DNA from: DASUFZ01 sp035541475
GTDB taxonomy: Bacteria; Myxococcota_A; UBA9160; SMWR01
Length of the DNA stretch: 64,000 nt
Reading direction: 5' to 3'
NCBI GenBank assembly: GCA_035541475.1
Contig: DATKND010000050.1
Span: forward strand, 1 to 64,000
Part shown: positions 57,507 to 64,000 of the stretch, piece by piece
Layout of the letters: each line of letters begins with the position of its first letter
Position numbering within the stretch: position 1 is the stretch's first letter
Notes under the pieces: generated by a model
What the model was told of the DNA's origin: nothing
What the model saw: only the letters and a program-made list of their open reading frames with translations
The model's database searches: none
Made by a program: the position numbers and the translations under genes

Positions 57507-58058
57507 GTGAGCTACCCCCCGATCTCGCATCCCGCTCTGCGCGCCGCGCTCGCGCTCGTGCTGCTCCTCGCGGTCGGCGACTGCGCGCGCCCGGCGCGCG
57601 CCGAGTCGAAGGCCGAGTCCAAGGCGAAGATGCAGAGCCTCGACGAGCAGGTCCAGGACATCAAGTCGGACGTGCTCGGCATCGCGACGCAGCTCGACCG
57701 CCTCGAGGAGCGGCTGCTCTATCCGTCCAACACCGAGGTGGCCGTCTTCGTGTCGGTCGCCGAGGGCGAGACCTTCCGCCTCGATTCGGTGCAGATCCAG
57801 ATCGACGGCGAGGCGGTCGCGCGGCACATCTACAGCTTCAAGGAGCTCGAGGCGCTGCAGAAGGGCGGCGTGCAGCGCCTCTACACCGGAAACATCCAGA
57901 CGGGCGATCACCGGCTCGACGTGCACGTCGCCGGGAAGTCCGGCGCGTCCGACGTGAACGCCTCGCAGACCTTCGGCTTCCGCAAGGAGGCGGGGCCGAA
58001 GCTGGTCGGGATCACGCTGGCCGGCGGAGGCTCCAGCATCGAGCTCGGGGGCTGGTAG
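57507..58058 (+). CDS. exported coiled-coil protein of the Glt-like cluster
   Basis: 183 residues from GTG 57507. N-terminal signal sequence (ALRAALALVLLLAVGDCARPARA). A short coiled coil follows (KMQSLDEQVQDIKSDVLGIATQLDRLEERL, read in part), then a beta-rich domain with YPSNTEVAVFVSVAEGETFR and YTGNIQTGDHRLDVHVAG. Similar proteins head TPR/TolQR-type operons in gamma- and deltaproteobacteria, by my recollection. A lipoprotein is possible (VGDC) though the lipobox is weak. Function unknown; probably periplasmic. The next gene starts 2 nt after its stop. Confidence 0.68.
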   Translation: MSYPPISHPALRAALALVLLLAVGDCARPARAESKAESKAKMQSLDEQVQDIKSDVLGIATQLDRLEERLLYPSNTEVAVFVSVAEGETFRLDSVQIQIDGEAVARHIYSFKELEALQKGGVQRLYTGNIQTGDHRLDVHVAGKSGASDVNASQTFGFRKEAGPKLVGITLAGGGSSIELGGW

Positions 58059-58060
58059 CC

Positions 58061-59935
58061 GTGGCCACCGCGGGACCCTCCCTGGCACTCGCCGCGGCGG
58101 TGCTGCTCGCGGCCCACGCGGCCGCGGCGCGCGATCTGCGCGACCTCTACTTCGGCGAGGCGCTCTACTACGCGTACCAGGAGCGCTACTTCGACGCGCT
58201 CGAGCGGCTCGACACGGAGATCGCGCAGCACTACGGCGTCGACGAGCCGAAGCTCGACTCGCTCCAGTTCCACATCGGGCGCGCGGAGTTCTCGGTCGGC
58301 GACTTCGAGCTCGACTACCGCATGCACCAGCGCGCGGGCCGCGCCATCCGGGCCGTGCTCGAGGCGAACGTCGAGGATCCGGTGCGCAACGAGGCCGCCT
58401 TCCGGCTGGCGCGGATCCTCTTCCAGAAGGAGCAGCCGCGCGACGCGCTGCAGGCGCTCGCGCGCATCCACGGCGAGATCCCCGAGGCGATCCGCGACGA
58501 CCTCGAGTTCCTGCGCGCGAACGTCTACCTCGCGCTCGGGCAGCCGGGCGACGCTGTGCCGGTGTTGCAGGGCCTGCAGGGCAGCAAGTCGCTGCAGGGC
58601 TTCGCGCAGTACAACCTCGGCATCGCGCTCCTCCAGCAGGGCAAGACGGCCGAGGCGGTCGCGCAGCTCGGTCGCGCGGGCGAGGTGAGTGGCGACGACG
58701 CGCCGCTGCTCGCGATCCGCGACAAGTCGAACCTGGTGCTCGGCACCTTGTTCTTCGAGGACTCCGCCTTCGGTTCCGCGCAGAGCACGCTCGACCGCGT
58801 GCGCCTGCAGGGCCCCTTCTCGAACCAGGCGCTGCTGCGCGCGGGCTGGGCCGACGCGTCGGCACAGCGCTTCGAGCGCGCGCTCGTGCCGTGGAGCCTG
58901 CTGGCCGAGCGCGATCCCACCGACGCGGCGGTGCAGGAGGCGCTGCTCGCGCTGCCCTACGCATACAGCAAGCAGGGCGTGCACGGGCGCGCGGCGCTGC
59001 TCTACGGGCGCGCGGTCGAGGCCTACGCGCACGAGCTCGAGAAGATCGACGCGTCGCTGCGGAGCATCCGCGAGGGCGAGTTCCTGAAGGACCTCGTGCG
59101 CGAGGAGATCCGGCAGGACAAGGATTGGGTGATCCGACTGCGGAGCCTCGAGGGAGCTCCCGAGACCTTCTACCTCGCGTCGCTGATGGCTTCGCACGAT
59201 TTCCAGACGGCGCTCCAGAACTACCTCGACCTCGAGGATCTGCGAAAGCGCCTCGTCTCCTGGCAGCGCAGCCTCGAGGCGTTCGAGGAGCTCGTCTCCC
59301 TGCGGCGCCACTACTACGAGCCGCTGCTGCCGCAGGTCGACGCGGAGTTCCGGAAGCTCGACGCACAGATGCGTCTGCGGCTCGAGCAGCGCGAGCACCT
59401 CGACCGCCGCCTCCAGCACCTGCTCGTCGATCCGAGGCCGGAGCTGCTGGCGACCTCGGACGAGCAGCAGGCGTCGGCCCGGATCGGAGCGCTCGAGTCC
59501 GCGCTCGAGGGGCGCAGCGACGAGGAGGCCGCGGCGCTGCGCGCTCGCACGGGGCGCCTGAAGGGGCTGCTGCGCTGGGATCTGGAGACGCACTACCACG
59601 AGCGCCTGACGCAGGCCCACCGGCACCTCGCCGAGCTGAACCAGCAGATCGACGCGCTGAACCAGCGGTACCAGTCTTTCGTGCGGACGCGGCAGGCGGC
59701 GACGCACAGCTATGTCGGCTACGAGGAGCCGATACGCCGCCTGCGCGCGCACGTGGTGGCCGCGCAGGAGCGCCTCGGCGTCCTGATGGAGGCGCAGGGC
59801 CGCGTGCTCGAGAGCGTGGCCAACGAGGAGCTGAAGCTCCGCCGCGAGCGCCTCGAGGCCTACCAGAACCAGGCTCGCTTCGCCTTCGCGGACAGCTACG
59901 ACCGCGCCGCCAAGGCGCAGGCGCAGGCGCAGTGA
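58061..59935 (+). CDS. exported TPR and coiled-coil protein
   Basis: 624 residues from GTG 58061 with a signal peptide (SLALAAAVLLAAHAAAA). The N-terminal two thirds hold degenerate TPR units (LYFGEALYYAYQERYFDALE, AEAVAQLGRAGEVS, QALLRAGWADASAQRFERAL). The C-terminal third is long helices and coiled coil (MRLRLEQREHLDRRLQHLL, LAELNQQIDALNQRYQ). Such a TPR-then-coil protein precedes the GltD/GltE-like genes in related clusters. It probably lies in the periplasm as a scaffold. Gap of 13 nt to the next gene. Confidence 0.7.
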   Translation: MATAGPSLALAAAVLLAAHAAAARDLRDLYFGEALYYAYQERYFDALERLDTEIAQHYGVDEPKLDSLQFHIGRAEFSVGDFELDYRMHQRAGRAIRAVLEANVEDPVRNEAAFRLARILFQKEQPRDALQALARIHGEIPEAIRDDLEFLRANVYLALGQPGDAVPVLQGLQGSKSLQGFAQYNLGIALLQQGKTAEAVAQLGRAGEVSGDDAPLLAIRDKSNLVLGTLFFEDSAFGSAQSTLDRVRLQGPFSNQALLRAGWADASAQRFERALVPWSLLAERDPTDAAVQEALLALPYAYSKQGVHGRAALLYGRAVEAYAHELEKIDASLRSIREGEFLKDLVREEIRQDKDWVIRLRSLEGAPETFYLASLMASHDFQTALQNYLDLEDLRKRLVSWQRSLEAFEELVSLRRHYYEPLLPQVDAEFRKLDAQMRLRLEQREHLDRRLQHLLVDPRPELLATSDEQQASARIGALESALEGRSDEEAAALRARTGRLKGLLRWDLETHYHERLTQAHRHLAELNQQIDALNQRYQSFVRTRQAATHSYVGYEEPIRRLRAHVVAAQERLGVLMEAQGRVLESVANEELKLRRERLEAYQNQARFAFADSYDRAAKAQAQAQ

Positions 59936-59948
59936 GGCGCGGGCCCCG

Positions 59949-62900
59949 ATGCGCATTCGCACCGCCTGTCTCTCCGCCGCGGCGCTCTGCGCCGCCTGCG
60001 CCGGCGATCCGGACCGGCAGACGCTCGCGCGGCTGCACGACGTGGAGCCGGACATGAGCGAGGTGCAGGTGGAGCACGGCCTCGACCAGGCCGTGGCCGG
60101 CTACCGGAAGTTCCTCGAGGAGGCGCCGGAGTCGTCGCTCACGCCGGAGGCCATGCGCCGGCTCGCGGACCTCCAGATCGAGAAGGAGTACGGACTCCTC
60201 GGCGACGGCGAGGGGATCCGGGAGATGCCGGCCCCGGAGCCGTCCGCCGCACCGGCTCTCAGCGACACCGAAACGAGACGCGCGCCGGCGGCGAAGCCCG
60301 GGCACTCGGAGTCCGAGGCCGAGTTCGAGCGGCGCGCGGCGGCCGCGACCTCGGCGCGGCCCTCGCAGCCGGGTCCTGCCCTCGATCTCCCCGGCGCGAA
60401 GTCGGCGCCTCCCGGGCCGCTCGAGGCGATCGCGCTCTACGACCAGATCCTCGCGAAGTATCCGAACTACCCGCACAACGACGAGGTGCTCTACCAGAAG
60501 TCGCGCGCCTACGACGAGCTCGGCCGGACGGAGGACGCGATCGTCGTGATGGAGCAGATGATCGCGCTCTACCCGCAGTCGCGTCACATGGACGAGGTGC
60601 AGTTCCGGCGCGCGGAGTACTTCTTCACGCGCAAGAAGTATCGCGATGCCGAGGCCGCCTACTCGGCCATCACCGCGATGGGATCCTCCTCCGAGTATTA
60701 CGAGCTCGCGCTCTACAAGCTCGGCTGGACCTTCTACAAGCAGGACCTCCACGTGGAGGCGCTTCACCAGTACGTCACGCTGCTCGATTACAAGGTTGGC
60801 ACCGGCTACGACTTCGACACGCCGCACGACGAGGACACCGAGCGGCGTATCGCCGACACCTTCCACGTCGTCAGCCTGTGCTTCTCGAACCTCGGCGGGC
60901 CCGAGTCGATCGAGCAGTACTTCGGCGCGAACGGCCACAAGAGCTTCGAGGACCGGATCTACGGCCACCTCGGCGAGTTCTACCTCGAGAAGCTGCGCTA
61001 CCAGGACGCCGCGGCCGCGTACCGCGCGTTCGTCGATCTGAACCCGCTGCACCGCTCCGCCCCGCGCTTCAGCATGCGCGTGATCGAGATCTACGAGCAG
61101 GGCGGCTTCCCCAAGCTCGTTCTCGAATCCAAGAAGCAGTTCGCGGCGAGCTACGGCCTCGACTCCGAGTACTGGCGCCACTTCGACGTCGCCGCGTCGC
61201 CGGAGGTGCTCCGCTACCTGAAGACCAACCTCCAGGACCTCGCGAGCCACTACCACGCGCGCTTCCAGGATCCGGAGGGCGACGAGGATCGAGAGAAGAG
61301 CTTCCAGGAGGCCGCGCGTTGGTATCGCGCGTATCTCGCGTCCTTCCCGAAGGAGGAGGAGAGCGCGTCGATCGACTACCGGCTTGCGGACCTGCTGCTC
61401 GAGCACCGCGACTTCGACGACGCGGCGCGCGAGTACGAGCGGACTGCGTACGAGTACCCGCCGCACGAGCGAGCCGCAGCGGCCGGCTACGCGGCAATCT
61501 ATGCGCATCGCGAGCGACAGAAGCAGGTGTCGGGCGCCGAGCAGGACACCGTGCGGCGCGACGCCGTCGCCAGCACCTTGCGCTTCGTGGACGCCTTCCC
61601 GCAGCACGAGCACGCCGCCGCCGTGCTCGGTGCCGCGGTCGACGATCTCTACGAGCTGAAGGACTACGTGCCGGCGATCGCGACGGGCCAGAAGCTCATC
61701 GAGCGCTACCCGGACGCGGATCCGGCGATCCGGCGGACCGCGTGGACCGTCGTCGCCCACGCGTCCTTCGAGACGCAGGGCTACGCGCAGGCCGAGCAGG
61801 CCTACACGCGCGTGCTCGAGCTGACGCCCGAGGGCGACGCGTCGCGCCAGAGCCTCAGCGACAACCTCGCCGCGGCGATCTACAAGCAGGGCGAGCAGGC
61901 CAACGCGGCGGCCGACCCGCGCGCGGCCGCGGGCCACTTCCTGCGCATCGCCGAGGCGGCGCCCACCTCGTCGATCCGCCCGGCCGCCGAGTACGACGCC
62001 GGCGCCGCGCTGATGAAGGTCGAGGACTGGGCGAAGGCCGCGGAAGTGCTCGAAGCCTTCCGCCAGCACTACCCTGACCACGAGCTGCGCGCCGATGCCA
62101 CGCGCCAGATCGCGTTCGCCCGGCGCGCGCAAGGCGACCTCTCGCGCGCCGGCGAGGAGTACGAGCGAGTCTCGACCGAGGCCGGCGACTCCGAGCTGCA
62201 GCGCGAGGCGCTGCTCGAGGCGGGCGACCTCTACGAGAAGTCGGGTCAGTCCGAGCGCGCGCTCGCGGCCTGGCGCAGCTACGTGACGCGCTTCCCGGAT
62301 CCGCTCGAGACCGCCGTGGAGACGCGTTGGAAGATCGCCGAGCGCCTCGCCGCATCGCACGACGACGCGGCGTACCGCGACGAGCTCGGCCGCATCGTCG
62401 CGAGCGACCGCGCGGCCGGGGGCCAGCGCACTGATCGCGTCCGCTACCTCGCGGCGCGCTCGGCGCTCGCGCTCTCGGAGCGCCTCTATCGCGAGTTCGG
62501 CGAGGTCGCGCTGGTGCAGCCCTTCGAGCAGAGCTTGAAGCGCAAGAAGCAGCGCATGGACGCAGCGCTCGCCGCCTTCGGCGATCTCGTGGACTACGAG
62601 GTCGGCGAGGTCACCGCCGCCGCGACCTTCTACATGGCGGAGCTCTATGCGGACTTCGGCCAGGCGCTGATGAAGTCCGAGCGGCCCGCGAATCTCGCCG
62701 GGGCGGCGCTCCGGGAGTACGAGGACGCGCTCGAGGAGGAGGCCTACCCCTTCGAGGAGAAGGCGATCGCGGTCCACCAGAAGAACCTCGAACTGATGGC
62801 CGGCGGGATCTACAACCCGTGGATCGAGAAGAGCCTCGACGCGTTGGCCCGGCTGATGCCGGGCCGCTACGCGAAGTCCGAGGCGAGCAGCGGCTACCTC

Positions 62901-63077
62901 GATTCGCCGGACGGCTACGCCTACACGCCGCCCGCTGCGCACGCGCCGGTGGAGGCCGACACCGTTAACGGTATGCCTGCGGAGGCCGCGACGCCGGCTC
63001 CTTCGCCGGCGCACGCCGAGGCTCCGGAGTCCGCGCCGCCGCCGGCAGACGCGGCGGAGGACGCGCATGCGAACTGA
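59949..63077 (+). CDS. large TPR lipoprotein, GltD/AgmU-like
   Basis: 1042 residues. N terminus MRIRTACLSAAALCAACAGD with a weak lipobox (CAAC). Many TPR-like units run along the length, for example EAIALYDQILAKYPNYPHND, TEDAIVVMEQMIALYPQSRH, AAAYRAFVDLNPLHRSAP and AEQAYTRVLELTPEGD, with an Ala/Pro/Glu-rich tail. Size, repeat content and position directly before a small TPR lipoprotein match GltD (AgmU) of the Myxococcus gliding/focal-adhesion machinery and its relatives. This is by architecture and order, not alignment. It overlaps the next gene by 11 nt. Confidence 0.7.
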   Translation: MRIRTACLSAAALCAACAGDPDRQTLARLHDVEPDMSEVQVEHGLDQAVAGYRKFLEEAPESSLTPEAMRRLADLQIEKEYGLLGDGEGIREMPAPEPSAAPALSDTETRRAPAAKPGHSESEAEFERRAAAATSARPSQPGPALDLPGAKSAPPGPLEAIALYDQILAKYPNYPHNDEVLYQKSRAYDELGRTEDAIVVMEQMIALYPQSRHMDEVQFRRAEYFFTRKKYRDAEAAYSAITAMGSSSEYYELALYKLGWTFYKQDLHVEALHQYVTLLDYKVGTGYDFDTPHDEDTERRIADTFHVVSLCFSNLGGPESIEQYFGANGHKSFEDRIYGHLGEFYLEKLRYQDAAAAYRAFVDLNPLHRSAPRFSMRVIEIYEQGGFPKLVLESKKQFAASYGLDSEYWRHFDVAASPEVLRYLKTNLQDLASHYHARFQDPEGDEDREKSFQEAARWYRAYLASFPKEEESASIDYRLADLLLEHRDFDDAAREYERTAYEYPPHERAAAAGYAAIYAHRERQKQVSGAEQDTVRRDAVASTLRFVDAFPQHEHAAAVLGAAVDDLYELKDYVPAIATGQKLIERYPDADPAIRRTAWTVVAHASFETQGYAQAEQAYTRVLELTPEGDASRQSLSDNLAAAIYKQGEQANAAADPRAAAGHFLRIAEAAPTSSIRPAAEYDAGAALMKVEDWAKAAEVLEAFRQHYPDHELRADATRQIAFARRAQGDLSRAGEEYERVSTEAGDSELQREALLEAGDLYEKSGQSERALAAWRSYVTRFPDPLETAVETRWKIAERLAASHDDAAYRDELGRIVASDRAAGGQRTDRVRYLAARSALALSERLYREFGEVALVQPFEQSLKRKKQRMDAALAAFGDLVDYEVGEVTAAATFYMAELYADFGQALMKSERPANLAGAALREYEDALEEEAYPFEEKAIAVHQKNLELMAGGIYNPWIEKSLDALARLMPGRYAKSEASSGYLDSPDGYAYTPPAAHAPVEADTVNGMPAEAATPAPSPAHAEAPESAPPPADAAEDAHAN

Positions 63078-63690
63078 GCGCCCGTTCCCGCGTCGATGGG
63101 TCCGGCTGCTCGCGGCCGCGTGGCTCGCGTCGGCCTGCGCGTCGCGCGGCGCGGAGCCCCCGGCGAGCGCCGAGGCGCAGGCGGCGGGCGGCTTCGTGCT
63201 GCGCGAGAAGGCGCGCGTTCCGGCCGGCGTGCGCGCCGACTTCGAGAGCGCCGTGCGGCTGCTGGAGGACCGGCAGCTCGAGGCCGGGATCGCGCGGCTT
63301 CTCGAGGTCACCGAGAAGGCGCCGCAGCTCGTCGCGGCGCACGTCGACCTCGGCATCGCCTATCGCGAGAGCGGCGACCTCGCGCGCGCCGAGGCCAGCC
63401 TGAAGAAGGCGCTCGAGCTCGACCCGCGCCATCCCGTCGCCTGGAACGAGCTCGGCATCGTCTACCGCAGGACCGGCCGCTTCGCCGAGGCGCGCGCCGC
63501 CTACGAGAAGGCGCTCGCGAGCTACCCGCAGTTCCACTTCGCGCGGCGCAATCTCGCGATCCTCTGCGATCTCTACCTCGCGGACGCGGGCTGCGCGCTC
63601 GAGCAATACCGCCTCTACAGCGAGGCGGTTCCGGGCGACGAGGCGGCGGCGAAGTGGCTCGCCGACCTGAAGAACCGGACGGGCGGGTAG
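63067..63690 (+). CDS. small TPR lipoprotein, GltE/AglT-like
   Basis: 207 residues. Basic N terminus, hydrophobic stretch and LASAC lipobox near residue 23. Three TPR motifs follow at about residues 95-185: AHVDLGIAYRESGDLARAEA, LKKALELDPRHPVAWNELGI and AYEKALASYPQFHFARRNLA. Size and architecture match GltE (AglT), the outer-membrane TPR lipoprotein partner of GltD in Myxococcus. Motif and order only support this. Next start lies 8 nt after its stop. Confidence 0.7.
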   Translation: MRTERPFPRRWVRLLAAAWLASACASRGAEPPASAEAQAAGGFVLREKARVPAGVRADFESAVRLLEDRQLEAGIARLLEVTEKAPQLVAAHVDLGIAYRESGDLARAEASLKKALELDPRHPVAWNELGIVYRRTGRFAEARAAYEKALASYPQFHFARRNLAILCDLYLADAGCALEQYRLYSEAVPGDEAAAKWLADLKNRTGG

Positions 63691-63698
63691 GAGGACTC

Positions 63699-64000
63699 GT
63701 GACGCGCGCGCTTCTCCTGTGTGCCTCGCTGCTCGTCGCCGGCGCCGTGTACGCCGAGGACGCGGCGCCCCCGCACGGCGACAAGCAGATGCAGGGCATG
63801 TCGATTCTCGGCAACGACGACGCGCCGAAGTCGCTCGTGATCGTGCCGTGGAAGAGCTCGGAGATCGGCGATCCGCTCGCGGTGTCGCGCGCGCTCGACG
63901 ACGGGCGCCAGCCCGTCGACCGCGACGTGTTCCTGCGCGAGCTCGACTACTACGCGATCCGCGCGGCGGAGACGGGAGCCAAGGGCTCCGGCTCGAACTG
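63699..64000 (+). CDS. exported protein of the Glt-like cluster, cut by window edge
   Basis: At least 100 residues, from GTG 63699 with GGAGGA 5 nt upstream; no stop before the window ends. Signal peptide (RALLLCASLLVAGAVYAED), then MSILGNDDAPKSLVIVPWKSSEIGDP and RQPVDRDVFLRELDYYAIR, read in part. The short SILGN..APKSLVIVPWK pattern recurs in small proteins next to TPR/TolQR genes, by my recollection, and it may be the GltF counterpart. Function unknown. Confidence 0.62.
   Translation, partial: MTRALLLCASLLVAGAVYAEDAAPPHGDKQMQGMSILGNDDAPKSLVIVPWKSSEIGDPLAVSRALDDGRQPVDRDVFLRELDYYAIRAAETGAKGSGSN

Noticed and set aside
57423..63356. A 1977-codon open frame on the minus strand
   Set aside because: It lies exactly antisense to the TPR genes, is Arg/Ala/Leu/Val-rich with no domain, and follows from G/C bias at third codon positions.

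Overview
This is a G+C-rich bacterial chromosome segment. Genes are tightly packed, with many GTGA, ATGA and TGATG start/stop overlaps, many GTG and TTG starts, and strong bias to G or C at third codon positions. The run dprA-trmFO-xerC-hslV-hslU-argB-argF is a chromosomal housekeeping order familiar from the former Deltaproteobacteria. With exosortase-type exopolysaccharide genes, a J-domain/TPR protein and Glt-like TPR lipoproteins, it suggests a deltaproteobacterial-grade lineage (Myxococcota, Binatota or relatives). That placement is inference; there is no rRNA or tRNA in the window to settle it.

Region 1 (53-8402) is a small surface-glycan module. A minus-strand methyltransferase faces a five-gene plus-strand operon: GT-C-type membrane glycosyltransferase, CgeB-like glycosyltransferase, asparagine-synthetase-type amidotransferase, O-carbamoyltransferase, and an unassigned propeller-like protein. 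Region 2 (8415-25795) is one 13-gene minus-strand operon, read from 25795 leftwards: small SxtJ-like membrane protein, second O-carbamoyltransferase, DUF5989 micro-protein, exosortase, EpsI, AMP-ligase (PaaK/CapK type), second amidotransferase, DUF362 protein, exported beta-helix protein, bi-domain oxidoreductase, Wzy-like polymerase, SGNH-like protein and MBOAT acyltransferase.

Region 3 (25796-43286) starts at a relatively AT-rich divergent promoter region and holds the sigma-54 activator PrsR, outer-membrane export protein, beta-barrel, chain-length determinant, XrtA-type ATPase, tyrosine kinase, GT4-type phosphoglycosyl transferase, five nucleotide-sugar genes (Gmd, two epimerases, a UDP-sugar dehydrogenase, ManC), a Crp-family regulator and the PrsT-like TPR lipoprotein. 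Regions 2 and 3 together read as a Wzx/Wzy-type exopolysaccharide system tied to exosortase protein sorting, with acyl, carbamoyl and amide decorations. No Wzx flippase, no PrsK kinase and no PEP-CTERM substrate is in the window.

Region 4 (43399-57293) is housekeeping and signalling: LysM protein, DprA, TrmFO, XerC, HslV, HslU, a degenerate receiver with GAF domains, ArgB, ArgF, a J-domain/TPR protein, a lidless DnaK-like Hsp70 and a PAS protein. Region 5 (57507-64000) opens an operon of exported coiled-coil and TPR proteins resembling the GltD/GltE part of the Myxococcus gliding machinery, or its wider TolQR-linked relatives. It runs off the right edge. Three copies of a dispersed repeat (33-nt core) occur at 40651, 48403 and 53695. 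No tRNA, rRNA, CRISPR array, insertion sequence or origin was recognised.
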